Shown here in pieces: positions 13,065 through 28,000 of a DNA stretch of 64,000 nucleotides (position 1 is its first letter; the number at the start of each line of letters is the position of its first letter). The DNA is from Echinococcus granulosus. Taxonomy: Eukaryota; Platyhelminthes; Cestoda; Cyclophyllidea; Taeniidae. A model generated the notes under the pieces. It was given only the letters and a program-made list of their open reading frames with translations. It was not told the origin of the DNA and ran no database searches. The position numbers and the translations under genes were made by a program. The stretch covers positions 1,913,758 to 1,977,757 of the forward strand of contig NW_020170383.1 of the NCBI RefSeq assembly GCF_000524195.1. Direction: 5' to 3'.

Positions 13065-16000
13065 CTGAGGCAGGAGTCACTTGTTGCTCAAAAACCAGAT
13101 GTTATCACCAAAATTACCCCATGTCAGACACACCAAAAAAGGGATGTGATCAACGAGTCTATACACAACCAAGGATTGGACACTTGGGGTCGTGAAACAC
13201 GGGTTCACTTAGTTGTCAATATACCCAGTGCAGTGGTCATTGAGAAAATGCGGTGATTTACCGTGCAAGCTGGAGGAGTGCAACAGCCACTTGCCCTTCA
13301 ATGATGGCATGATTCTTCTCGATTTTTGCTTATTCTGCGCAGCTCTCGGCGCAATTCCCAGGATATAACAAGCCATTGAAGTTTTAGTGCTTCAATTCAT
13401 TCCAAAACTTGTACAATTTGAGAAATCATTATACTCTTTAATTGTATCTACAACGCACTTATTACAACGGATGACTTAAAATACTTAATGTAAAATTTGA
13501 CTATTATCAAACCGATATATTAGCAAGTAATTTGTACACTTTATTTATGCTGAATGCAATCCTGCGCAAATCCTGATTTCACGCAAAATTGTGAAGTTTT
13601 CGCATAATAATATGAAATGTTAGAAGGTAAAAGAAAGACAAATTCAAATTTTGGGTTTAATTCCCGTTCAACTTTTGTGGGTCTTCCCCTTTGGCGTGAG
13701 GGTGAATGCATCTGGTCGGTATTCCGTCAATTCAATCTAGAACAACGATGATTGAGTACTTGGTATTTTACGTATTTAAAGGCAGCAGTTAACACGGCTA
13801 AAATCATACCGCTTCAATTAAATTCGGAACTCGGGAAAGGAAGTCCATAATTTCATTATTTCTCAAAGCATTCGGGCGAAGAATTGCCTTCGTAAATTTA
13901 TTAAGTCCTGAAGATTAAACCACAAATATTTACAGTCGAGGATAAAATAATTCCATCGGCAGTAAAAATAGATGAATGCAACTAAATAAAAAAGACAAGA
14001 CCGAATTTGCTGTAAAGAAGGAAGAAAACTCACCCCAAACCATAAAGAGGTATTTCACGGGTATAAAGTACAGTATAACTGTTATAATTAACAAGACGAT
14101 CACCGCCAACGACGACACCCAGGGGATCCTCCAGTTAAACAGCCTTATGAGTTGAAGGAAAAAATACTAAAGGACTTTAGGTATAGCCATGTTTTCAAGA
14201 GGATGGAGGCTCTGATTTGATAGGGCATTTGATACTGTTGAGATTATACCTTCTCATAACTTTAATATGCCTAAATGTTGTTGCAAAACGTATTATGACT
14301 TGGGTAGACTAGTGTGAACACAAACACAGCACTTAATTTGAGGCTATTGGTAGTGGTTAAGCAAAAGTAAATAAAGAAATGCTTGGTTAAATACTTTGGA
14401 GTGAATTTGAACTTATAATCCCCTTACATCGAAGTGGAATTAGACTTTATTTCAAGAAAACAGACTCTGCTAACGTTGCTAACGCAAAGAAAAATAATTA
14501 ACTTATAACCTGATTCCTGGATAAGGATAATCATTTGTTGAAAAATAACAGACAAATTCTTCGTTGGCGTATTTACTAAATACCACATCATTTGATATAC
14601 TTGCTGATGCATAGCACAAAGTTAAATCCACTTCAGCTACTTCGACTGAAATTTTCGGCACTTCACCATTCATTTTATCCTCATGGTTTGACAGTGCATT
14701 CAAATCGCGTTTTATGACCCCACAAGTATCGACCAATTGAGTTCTAGTTAGTTCCAGGTACTTCTATCTTTGAAAATTTTGAACTAAGGCTGCTTGTTAA
14801 TAAATGACATAGGCTTTTGTAAAAAACACGAAACTGTCAATGGGTTTTGGAGCATACCCTTCCACTCGTTCGTAAAATGACGCCGTTTTCTCAACTATAT
14901 CAAAGATGCGGGTTATCGTCTCCTTAATGCCAGTATATCTTGTTCTCATTGTTTTCTTTCCTTCAGCCTTAAAAATACAAAAGAACAGATAAATGCTTAT
15001 CATAAAAACTATGCCTATGTGCGGGTAGTTGTTACGGTGCATTTCACTGTCAATTAATAAATCCACAAGAACGGACCAATTGGTGAAAAAATGCACCATA
15101 AGATATGGATTTGACATTAATATTCGATGCATAAGTTAACTATTTGGTGGCGAAGAGCAAAGTATGGGTTAGTGTTGATAATTGTTATCTTCCCACTCAT
15201 AGTTGAGTGTGTGGCCTCTGCATTAAGTACAGGATGGGGAAGCGAATACGAGGGCGTAGCAAGTAAAGGGCTACAACAAAAGCGGGCTGTGTACATTAGT
15301 ACTGGTTTGTAAGGGCGTACCTTGGTTGAGACGGTCACCTTTTCCTCATCTTCACGAACTTGTTCATTCTAGAAAAGAAAGATAATACGGAATATTGCTT
15401 TATTCCCTCAAATAAGCACAACTATTTTAACCACTGTCAAATTTAAGGCTATACAACGGCACCACCTTTATTATAACCCTAACACGCCCGATTACATTAT
15501 CTCGTGCTAACGAGCTGCATGTCAAATGGGAAAGTTTTCATTTTTTATTAAAACCATTGATTTAGAACTTCTCTAAATAACTTAAGAAAAAGTAATAAAA
15601 AATTGTTTTTACTTGTACTTTGGTTCACTATAAAAATAGTCAAGAAATGGTTTGAGAAATCCACAGAACTTACCGGCAGTTCTGGCAAGGCAAGACTGTA
15701 TAGGGTGAGCGCTTCCACCTCATCGTTGTTCTAAATATTTCAGGAAAAGGTTACTTGAACTAATTAGTATCAGGATTTCGTGACTAAGTTGGTGAAAAGA
15801 TTTGAAATAAATCTGTCTATACGTAACTACGCTTAGACAGCTAAACAAATGATAATCCAGTTCATTGCTGTCAGCCAAAATTTAAGTGCTGCGACTGATG
15901 GTGATCGTTTGATATAAACTGATATTTTAAATCAAACATTTATGTGAATATATTCATATATAAATACCTAAGTGTAGAATCCCGTAAACATGTGTATATA

Positions 16001-19000
16001 TAGTCCTACATAAAATCTCATAAATAAAGTCGCCATTAAAAACGACATTAAAGTTCTACAAAGTGGGGAATGAATATCTACCAGTATTATATGGACTTAT
16101 CAATCCTTTAAGTTGCCAAATAAGGTGAAGCTCAAATGTCAAGTATTGCTCGAATACGTACCTGCATGCCGCCAAGGTACGCCTTATTGGGGTCACTTTC
16201 ATTGCCCAGAGCGGAATAATCGAAGAGGTCCAAGTCATTCCCCTCGTCTCCTTGACTACGCCCCCAAGTACGAGAGGGATATGAGGAGCCTTGACTCATG
16301 TACTGCTCCAAAATCTCATATTGGTGCTTGTATATCTCGTGCTCCTGTGGCGAGGCCAGCTGCGCTGCGTTTTTGTTATGCTTTAAGCCGTGGATAATAG
16401 TGTCCACATCCTCACAATTGTATATACGGTTCTTCAACAGCACCATAATCATATAGAGTGGTATGAAGTATGGTTGGAAGTAATAAATAACGAGCTGGTA
16501 GCCGATTAAGCCAAAAATAGAGTGAATTGGGTTTTTCCACAACCACCAGTCGTCAAGGACACGACCGCACCAACGTAGTAGGTCCAGCAGAGGCTTTACG
16601 TGTTCAAACCGCTGTTGCAACAACTACAACGTTGATAAAGGCACTAAGTTTAGTAGCTGAATGTACAACTGATAGCAGATTATGGTAAGTAGGTTAGTGT
16701 ACACATTGTTAATAGAGCCATTCTTGCATTCCCAGGGAGAGTAAAATCAAGCCTTCGAGTTTTTTTGTACTTGGTAATACTTAAGTTCTTGACATTGTAA
16801 TAAAATTGAGTGAAAATCTACTCATGAAACACTGAGTACGTGCCGCCACATAATAACACGGATTAACTGGCCATAGACTTGAATAGGTGTTTGATGCTGC
16901 ACTACAGCGATACCTACCTTTAGATTGGGGCAATGGTCTCCATGGTATATTTCCATTATTATGAACTATCTGGGCTTTCAGAACCTATATTAGCTTGCTA
17001 AAGCTTTGGTCACTGACACTACTGGGATTTTCGTGTCTATAAGTTTCAGCCAAGAATGAAACATCACCCATTTGTATGGAGGGTACACATTTATTTGACT
17101 ACTATAGCTCATTCCTCAACAGGGCGCTTATTAGCAAAACTCTTGGTTATATTTAAGCGCACTATGGAAAAACTCGTTAGCATTCAAATAGACCAACAAA
17201 AACCCACTAAATATAAACAGCCAGCAAAGCACTAAAGTTGTTTGGACAATAAATAGTGCTAGAGCAAGCTTCCAAGCATTAATTTCATTCGCTAGATATA
17301 ACTACAACAAATCATTAAATTTTGTTGATTCCATTGAGTGGCAATTACGTTTTAGGTCTGACCCGCTAATTCAGCCTCGACTAGCTTGATGTTTGGAAGC
17401 TTCTGAAGCGTGACGCTAATCAGACATGTCGCGTCAGTGGGAGCACAAGAAAGACATCATCATGCACTTTCATTGAGAGTGTTGTTAAGCCTACTGGACA
17501 GCATAAAAGTAAGCGATATCTCAAAAAGTGATTGTGGGGTTAAATAAGTACAGCTATCACTACTTATGGCGGACTTTGGCTACGGTGTAAAATATTAGGC
17601 AAATTTACTCAATTGTTGTTAAATTTAATGCCGATTGAAAATCCAAACTGTACATTACCCTTAGTTCATGCCTGTGAATTTCCTAAAATCGCAGACGTAA
17701 AGGTTATTGGTTTCAATTAAGTAAAAGTAACAAGAAAATCTCCATGATATTATAATTCTGACATTTCTAAAAGCAAATCTGTTGACATTATGCAGGTGTT
17801 TATTCAATTTTAATGCTAAAACATAGCGACCTCTTCATTTTGCTCTCGATGCTATTCAAAGAAGGGAAAATTGAGTGGTGCTATTTCCTGAGAGCACTGG
17901 GAGACATCGAAAAAAATTGCGCCCACGTAATTATGGTAAATCACATGGATACATTAATAAATGTCACGCCCTTTTGAACCAGTAGATTCAAATGAGATAG
18001 CAGGTACAATATCAGTGCAGGTGTTATGCAAATGGTACAATTCTAGTGATTATCTGCTCAACTTTCCATTGAGGTGCAGATCTCCAACTAGACTTATACG
18101 AGGGTATAAGAATGCTTCGATTCCACAGACGCATTGAAGTACACACCCGTTTCTTTCAAGGAGTTGTGAAATGACTTCAAGTTAGTGTAACTCCATCATT
18201 GAAAGTGTGATTTAATTCCAGAATCAGGCAAATCAGTCCCCATTTAACCGGCAAAATTTCCTAATTTGAGAACTGCAATAAGAAAAATCCGGAATTCAAT
18301 TGGCAAATTGGTAACCAGATCAGCACTTGACTTTTAAAATCAGTAACTTTAGTGTCAAATGGCATTGCCTAAAACGCTCTTTGGAAATTTCAGCCTTTCC
18401 ATTAGTAAAGCAATGGAATCACTACATTTAAAAAATGAGCTTTGTTTTGCAGACTATGTGGGAGTTTTGAAGGGAAGATACAATAAGTAAAGGATGCAAC
18501 AAAAAGTTTTAGGGAATGTACATCAAAACCAAGGTGTGGGCAAAGAATATTCTATTGTGATCTTGATTTATCTAAATACGGCCTGACCATGTCACTTTAC
18601 CGTCAACCGCATAACTTTAAGTCACATTCCCTGACAGCTTTGGCAAGTTAAAAATACAAGTAACTGTTGATAGAATTATAGCGATATTTAAAAGTACTGC
18701 CTCTCCTTTGGGTCTCACCATCCTTAGTTGAATCAGTTGATTAGATACGGAATGTAAAATAATCAAACTATTTCACATACAATACGATTATGATAAGGCT
18801 TAGTGTGCTCGCCCACAAATAATACAAATTATTAACCGCACTTATTTCCCCAGAAATATCCTCACAATTGCTCCACCGGGGTCCCTAAATTGAAAAATTG
18901 CCTATTTTTAAACAAGTAACGCGGCATTCACAGCCTAAACAGCTTACCGAATCGCCAAAACAAACACTACTTTTCATAAAGTTGAATTGAATACTTCTCC

Positions 19001-22000
19001 GGTAAAAAACCACTAGATTGAGGCGCAATCACTTCATAGATTGTGAACTTACACTTCACTTAGAGCGGTAAGCAAGTGGGAATAGCTGAGTTGTCAACGC
19101 ACTCTAAATCAGATTGGTAATGCGTACCAAACATCATGACCCTCTTCAGAGTGGACACGCATATAGCAAATATGAAAACGTACTTTTTGGTTTTTTGCAA
19201 AACTCCGATACCGCACTTCCATTGGCGAAAATGATTTTAACGCGGACTTGAACTACAAAAATCAAAAACTCAGTTGCCGGGATCTGGATAAAACAAGACC
19301 TTTTCACTCAACAGTATTTATTCCCAGAAATGGAGGGTAATGTCTGACAAAGATGTGCATAGCATCTTTGTTATGATTAAAATAGTTGCCTATTGGTTTT
19401 ATATGGGATAAAATGTTTCTACAACATATGCCATGCACAGTACAGTGGCTGACCTGATTAAAGCGAACATTTATCTCAAGCAGAATCGAGCCTTTTGTTG
19501 GGCTTCGAAGATCTGGTGTCTTAAGGGCGTACCACTTGCTTCCTTCATTGTCTACCTAGTAAAAAAAGCATCAAATACAATGATATAATGATGTTCCTAA
19601 TGCAGATGGTCATTTTATTTGTCTAATAACTAATCTTTGGGAATTTTGGTCTCAACTGTAGTTTTTTTTAATAGCTTAAAGAAGCAGTTAATAAGCTAAA
19701 GTGAATTTCACTAAAGCAAAGTGATTTTTAAGTGTGTAAAAATTGCTTACACGGAGGGGATGAATTGCGAGGCCACCAATGACTTCGGCTTTACTCTTCT
19801 CGACTTCGATTACCGTTAACTTCATAATACCATGAATGTCTGACAAGGGACTAAATCACAAAGGTAACACTATTAAATTCTGCACTAAATTACTGAATTA
19901 GGGTAAGTCCTGATAGCTCACATTACAAAACACCGATTCCATGTGGGATTTTTTCGCTTTATCACATTTTGTGTTCTGAGATGTGTGTTTACTACGTCAA
20001 CAGTACAGAAGATTTCACTCCGAGCGTTCGTAGATTTGCCACCAAGACCCATGGCACTACAAACTGGGGAATTAAAAAAAAATAATTATAACCCAGAAGG
20101 GGAAACTCAAATTATAAGTGGTTACATTTTGCTTATATTTCAGAGAGATTCAAGCTGGTGAAAAGAGTACTTTAAAGGTCAAATACTTTTCATTATGCGC
20201 CAACGAAGTAATTTAAAATAGAAAATTCATACCCATTGCAAAAGGCATCAAAATTCCAAATAAAGATCAGTTTAGGAAAAAATAGATAAGTCTTTTGCTG
20301 ACTGCAGTACGAAATACTTGAAGTCAAAATTTTTGGAACATACTTTTTAATCGCATCCATCCGATATCCTGAAGGTTTTTAAAGGAGTTTTTTGCACTCT
20401 GTCAAGAAATACAAAGAGACTATAAGTGCGGCAGACATCGACCACAGCGGATTACGTTAAATATCTAGATAAAGCACGTGCGATAGCATGGCTTAATGGA
20501 ACAAGGAGCGGAGACTTTTAGATTTAGACATATATAGTCCTCATTTAAAAAGGCAGCTATTGACTTAATAGTGTTTTAAATTATAATCTGAGTGAAGCGC
20601 TTGTGGAAATATTGTAAACTTACAAAGTGTTCAGCCACTATCTGAAGGTAATTGATAGGAAGATTAGGGTATATGGACTTCTCTTCTCGTTCACCCGGGC
20701 TTTCTCTGGTTTCACTTCCTTGGTCGTAGTTGCTGAGACTCAGGACTGAACGCGACGTTGCAAGTGGTGATGCAGAATTCAAGTCGGAGGAAGATTGGTC
20801 CCTTGTCTGCAGAGGACTCCTGGCCGCAGTACTCAGTCCGGTAATCGTTACAAACATCAGAATCCTGGCCTCGTTGGAATTCTTTAGCAACTGCAATTCC
20901 ATTTTTTGAGTCAACTCGAGTGGCATATCGGTCAAGTCAATGACAATCCTAAAGTGAAGTGTTTGCAAGCTGTTAAGGATTACCTATATAAGAAGTAGAC
21001 AATGAAGAAACGGCAAAATGGTTTTTCATTAGTTTCTGAAAATTCATAAGATTATTTTTTACTTCGTACTTGTCAGACTACCTCCCTGTGCAAAAGTGAG
21101 GTTGTGTATTTTTACCTTGCATCTCCTGCAATAGGCATAATTATAATTACAGAATCACCATAAGCATTTGTTGCGCGCTGCGTTGCAATAATATTCTTAG
21201 GAGCTTTTGGAAAAAATGAGTTCACTTCCTACTTGTTAAAGAAATTTAAAACTTATGCCCCGTTTTCGTGAACGAGTTAAAAAAATTTATCTTAAGTAAA
21301 AGAAGTAAGCAAATTCATTATGGTTTGAAAATGAGCTTACTCCCCCAGGATTGAGCTTCGTGGAATTCCACCACTTCCTGGTTGAGTTTCCCTGTCGTAC
21401 ACTGTTACCCTAATGTATCCAGGGGAGCCATTTGTAAGTTGGAATTCAAATTCCTCAAGGAAGTCGGGATTGCTGTTGTTCTTCACTACCTATAGGATAG
21501 CCAGATGATTTAAGGTGCAAATAAATGGTAAAAAGTCATGTATAGACCAGTTTATTCCCATTTTCTCATTTTTCTTATGATACAAGTGTTTAATGAATAA
21601 AAAAATGATGCTATATGCATCTAATTGCTGGCGAGAACCTTATTTAAAAAGGTTTGAGAAGAATGCACTGACCATGTGTAGACCACTTACGTTAAAATGT
21701 TACATTTGATTTTGTTGCATGGTATGTCGGAGCATTGATCTTCAGTTATAGAGAAACGGATTTCCCTATCTCTGGTATTTATGATTTTAGACGGATTTTT
21801 ATGCTACAGTCATCAAGAAACCCAAAATTTTTACATTTTGAGAAGTTTGGATTAAGTTGACAAAAAACCAAAATAGCAAACTATATTTACTAAATCATAT
21901 TCATTTCGTCTTATTACCTCTTTCATTATTCACTACTGGGATGGGTATAAAAACAAATATACCTTTAAAGCTGTCTCTAAACTGATTTGCATAAAATTCG

Positions 22001-25000
22001 AATGCCTTACAATAGATACCAAAACCACTGCTACGATACGCATTTGACAGCTTCTGAAAAACTTTTGGCTCAGCTATCAATTTTGGATCTGAATAAGAAA
22101 AAAGCACTATTAATTGTGCTAAAATCTAAAAACAATAAAAAGCTTACGCTAGAGGACTTTTTTTCATTCCCATAGGAGAATTCGACTTGTGGAGAAGGTG
22201 GTAGGGTGAATGATTTTGCAGCCCAATGTAGGGCCACTATCGAAGCCGCGCGGGTCTCAGGAGAAGCTGCTATGACGTTGGAGCCACTCGCTCCTACTTG
22301 CATACCCTGGCCCTCACCCCCAGCTACGGGGGTGCCCACTGCAACACTCCCACCCATGACACTTCCACCGCCTACTCCGCTTCCACCACCACCGCTCCCC
22401 TTCTCGTCCATTCCACATCCAGGCGTCATCTCTACCTGCGGCATCGACCTCAGTCCTCTCGCTCCCACCAGATAAAGGTTGATCACTCCACTTTCAACAA
22501 TCTTCGTCACCTTAACTGTGTCGCCTACGTCTAGGGTATCTACAAGATTGGCTGTGGGAAAGGCGAGGCGCGTCATGGGAAGGAGAAACTCGATCGGCCA
22601 GGGAAGCTTTGGGATGCGCAACTCCCAAAAGCGGGCTGGATAACGGCGCTGGATAGCCATCATGGGGGGCTCGAGACAGCGGTGGCCTGGCCAGTCAAAG
22701 AAGGGACGCCAGGTGATGTTGGGGGAGGATACGGAAGCCTCATTTTCAAGGTAGCGTCGTGTGACCTCGTAGGGTGAGAAGTAGAAAGTGCTATCATTGC
22801 GAATAGACGGCTCGTAAAAAGTCTCGATGGAGCTCTGCTTTGGTTGTCTACTTTTTGATCGGTGGAAGCGATGGTGGTGGATGTGGGAAGCCAGTTTTCT
22901 GGCCAATTTCTAAATCAACATAGAAGGAAGTGTTAAAATTTTATATTTTGTTAGCAAGCCCAAATTGAGTCACTAAATCAAGCCTTATAAAAGTAGCCGA
23001 ATAAGATGGTAAGATTTCTTGGATAAAAATTAAGTAAATGCGAGACGATACTTAAATACTTTCTGCTAAATGATTACTGTTACAGATTATCATCTCTTAA
23101 ATAAGGGACGCAAGCTTTTACAAAACCCGTATTTATAAAAATTTCCCTTTCTGAAAGCTGATAACCTAGCTCTGGCCACCGTTTCCATCTCAGTTGAATT
23201 CTCAGCTAGTCACTTTCGTAAGGCAATGTCTAATGTCACGAAAGATCAAAATTCCTTGGAGGAATGTCGAGATTATTTGAAGGATTAGGTGCGCCAATAT
23301 CTTCCTTCCACGTCAAAGTGAAAATCTCCTCATTGACAAGTTTTGCAGTGAGATGTAATATTGCATTTTCCAGTTAGAGTAGGACCATCTTGCGAAGGAC
23401 TAGACGTGACAGTTTTCAAAAAAAGTTTATTTGTACACGTTTTTGTGTTGATAGGGTCACTAAAGCTCAGGCGTACTGAAAAAGTACTGTTGAAAGGTTT
23501 GGGCTAAAATGAAACATTCACAAACCTTGGACTTCTGAGAATGAAGTGGCTCTCCAGAAGTCATTTTTGTCAATCGCAAGCTTGTAGTTGAATTGTACTA
23601 TTTCCTGCAGTTTTTACAATAGACGTATCTTGTAAATGTCGGAATCTTTATTGGACTGCACACCTACAGATTTGGACTTTCTCATCGCAAATATGGGCTG
23701 ATTATTCGCCGTTTTTGGGCCTATAACTTATGATTTCTGTTACAATAGAGTGAAATATGTTTCAAGCTCAAAGTAGATTCTAAAGACCAACATATGCAGA
23801 TATAACCAGCATTGGAAAATGCGCAACCTAAAAAGAGGATAAGTTTTTCCTTCACTTTAAGTTTACTTATACCGATTGGGACGTTTCTGCTTAATGGTAA
23901 AGAGAATAAGCTTGATTGCAAGAGCATTCATAATCTGCAACAAAACAAGGTGAACATTATTGTTGCTACAGGCATTGATAGTGCACAAATTATGTGAATT
24001 GAGGGGCGGTCTGACTAACAATTGCATCCCAAATTAGATAGGAAACTCACTTTTCGCAAGAATGGTTTTCTATGAGAGGAAGAGGCTGTTGTAGCACTGG
24101 CACTCTCATCCAGGGGTTCAGAGTCTTCGGCAGTTCCAAAAAGACTATATCCATCAAGTGACGTGAGTAGACTCGGTTCGATGCTCGTGTCCACACGCAA
24201 GGTGCCCAACGTCTGCGAGCTGCCCTTCCTTATGCTGAAGTACTTGATCATGGCCTCATGTGAGCAGACGCTGCAAGAAAAGACCATGGAAGCAGTCTAT
24301 TGGAATTTAGCACCAGAGGACCAAAATGCTAAGTCATTTGCAACACTTAATTGTGAAACGAGGCTTTAGAATGATTCACATTAGTTTAGGTGGCTACGCC
24401 TAAGGGGGTGCTCTTATTGTCAATCAGTTTTACACACAAACCTCGGCCCTTCTGAGATGCACGACTACTCTGGCAGAAGCGTGCTAAGTAATTTAATGAC
24501 AATCAGTCTGCTTACATGTGAGGCAGGGAGACACGCATTAATTTTACCAAAGTATTAATGGAATCAGTGCGTCACTAAACTAAGCCCATCGAGGAATCGG
24601 TTCCTTCTCTTATTTTGACTTGTTAAATGAGTGATGTGAGGACATATGTGAAGGATTAAAACAACTCATGCTTCGATTATAGTAAAATGAATAGAATGTG
24701 ACTCAAAGTACATGACCACAAATACAGAGTTCATGATTATTGACCTCAATAAATAAATTTAGGAAATATGAATAGAAGTTGGCATTTGAAGATAAAGGAT
24801 AAATGGGTGGTCGTGTTTTAAATGGGACCATAAAATTTATTTAGACACTGACTGGATTAGTGGTAAATCATACATATTCAAACCACCGCCTCAAAAGTCC
24901 TGTTTTCAATGAGCATACTTCGTTGATTTTTGGGTCAAAATAGGTTGAAACGTCGGAACAACTTTAAATTACTTTGCAGTTATGGAAGCTAAACGAAGAA

Positions 25001-28000
25001 AGACTAAAATTTCAGCAAAAACATTTTAAAGAAAGGCTTACTTTTCGTCGCGACGCAGAGCGATGTAAGCTCGACCTATGAGCTTATCAGACCTAACCGT
25101 ATGCTTCTCGATAACTTGAAGCTACAATAAACGATTCGTCGATTTGATAATTAATGAAGAGTTTGTAGTAAAGGCTGTGACGCCAATGTGGAGCGTGTGT
25201 CCTGTCTGTAACATCAGACGAACGAAAGAAAACATTGTAAGCTAGTTCAGTATTCTGTTTTTCCAGCTGCTTGAACTAGAATACCTCTCCCAGTTCTTGT
25301 ATGTAATCTCTTTTAAGATTTTTCTAACAATTGCCTTTAACGCCCAAATGAGTACCAAATCATTGGTATTCTGCATTTTATTTTCCTACAAAAGGCATCA
25401 GGGTTGCATTTGTCACTTACCTAGACATACAATCGCATTGCTGGAGTTTTTTGGTAAATTAGATCGATTGTCACGCTAAGGTGCCCTTCTTGCATTGGTT
25501 TAGATTTGCTGACAATGCATTAAACCAAAGATTAAAAGAGTGAGTAATGAAAGATAGGCCTACTTACTTGAAGGCGTTGCTGTGTATAAATACTGGATGT
25601 AACTGAAAACTCAACAAATGAACTTCGTGGCAGCAAGATGAAGCGCTTTAGTTTACAACGTTAGTATATTCTAATTTGCGTTCCATTTGGCTACTCACAA
25701 TAAGTTGAGCTATTGATGCACTTTTGAAAGGAGCAAGAGACCTACCTCCAGAGTCCCATCAAGATTGTTGATGGGGAAAGTGAACGTTTCATTCCACCTT
25801 GGAGTACTGGTTTCACCAGAGAACGACGATTTGACAACGAACTTGTCCATGTAAAGCACATGGACACAACAGTTAACCTTTTCTATAAACAAAACGTTAC
25901 AGCTATTCCAAACAGTAGAATCAGAGTATTTTTTTTCCATTCATGGCACCAGTAGCCAATCTATCAATCATTTCCAATCTATTTATTTTTCTACCTACCT
26001 ACCTACCTATCCATCCATCTATCTATCTGCCTACACATCTGTCTAAACAATTCCTTAAGTCATCTTGATGTTCAGCTTTTATTAATTGTACTTCAATGAA
26101 TGTTTTTCTTTCGATCTTGAAATAAAGTACTTGTGTGCTTAATTCCTTAAGCATACCTTTCAGCTTTGCTGATCGAAGAGCCAGAGTACAATCCCAACGT
26201 ATTTGTTTAGCATCCTGGATGAAAAAAACCTAATTAAGGAACTTTGGGAACGCGTGACAGGAAATGCAACGTAGTTCAATTGCATCAAGTCATACATGCC
26301 TTCTGAGCAACTCTAATGAGTACTAAACATTTATTGAGCATAAAAGTACCACCGTCCTTAATGGAAACATTTCTCAACCTATGAAAATTTGTCATCGCCT
26401 TAGTGTACCAATTTTACCTCCCTTACCAAGTCTTACCACCTGCAGTTAGGCGGATCGGTATGACTTGTGTAATCTCGTGTCATGCTTGTTTTAGTACTTC
26501 AACTCTGGAACACTAGTCTGGACGCAAATTAAGCATTGTTGACTTTTGATATTAATCCTCTGAATAAGGTACTTTTGAGATGAAATTAAGCGTAAAGACT
26601 TTCTAAACATTGTTAAATTAGCGCATTTTTAATCCAAAGTTGTTTTTCACTTACCTCAATGCCCCCAAAAAAATTTTTTGGAGTTTTAGAGTCATTTTAG
26701 CAGTATTTTGTTTCCCATTTTCGTATTATTTGGTTAAAACGAATTTAGCTAGGCTTCCAATTTGACTTTTAATCAAATAAAAATGTAATTTAATTTTTGT
26801 TTTTCTGATTACACTTTTTAAATTGGTGTAAAAAGTAATATTCCAGGCCATAAGGCAATTTTCAGTGAGTAAAACACTTTTTTCAGGGCATAGAAATGAC
26901 CTTTAATAAAATGCCATTCCATTTGCTAGTAATGTAGGCAATGGAGGGAGTACCCCTACCTACCCCGCCTAACGGCGATCCGGGTATACTGCGTTTCACT
27001 CGAGAGAAGAGATCCGCCAGCGAGTGACGAATGCGGCTCTGTTTGCGTTGGGAGTCAACCACCTGACCATCGGAGTCCACGGCAATGGAGTCCGAGCTCC
27101 TACTATTCGAACCACTGTCACTTCTGGTTCTCCTCCCCTAAAATAAAAAGAGTTTTCACCATGCTTGCGTGTAGTCTACACTATGCAATGCCATAATTAG
27201 ATAAAATGTGAACCATTTACAACCGACGAATACATTCACGTGCTGACAAACACCAAGCTAAAACATCTCCTTTGAATAATTTCGGCATGGCGGACATATA
27301 CTTTTCCATATGTTGAAATACACTTCTGAAATGGGATCGGTGCACGCTAATGCCTTGTATATTACGCTACATGTTGAGAATACAATGTTCACCGAACTGC
27401 AGATGGTACCTATTTCCAACCATTGCTTAAAATTGAATGTAGTCGAGAAGTTCAACTGATAATCTGACAGCCACTTGCTCATTATACGGCATACACGCAG
27501 GCTTGAGTGGCCACCGCTTTTAATCAACATGAGTATCAAAAACAATGGCTAAATGCAAGAAGCAGAAGAACAAGTAGTTAAATCCAATAAATCAGAAACA
27601 TTTGTTCGTTTAAACTGGTGTTTATTCATCCCATCAAATCTATCCAAAATCAGTGTTTGAACATCACAATTATTTCACTTCAGCAAATAATATTTGAATG
27701 GAGTGAAAAAGTGCTCAGCCTAGAAGGCATAAATGGGCAGACGAGCCGGCGCCGAAGCGCCTAACTCAAACTCTCAAATTTAATGCTCCTAAATCAAAAC
27801 GCAAGCCATCCAACACAAGGGCACGCCATTTCACGTCCTGGCTAGTATGCAATTACATCATTTGCAGTCCACTACCTCGTCTACAGCGTCAGTTACGGAA
27901 ACGGTAGAGTGACGTTCTCTCTTCGCAACTTTATGCATATCAAGGAAAAGAATTACTATATGTACGAAACCCGTCACTTTGTAATGCAAAATAAAGTCCT

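Noticed and set aside
22206..22534. Pro/Thr-rich open frames on the plus strand
   Set aside because: Antisense shadow of the Gly-rich C2B exon of MCTP-B; proline/threonine content is just the complement of glycine codons.
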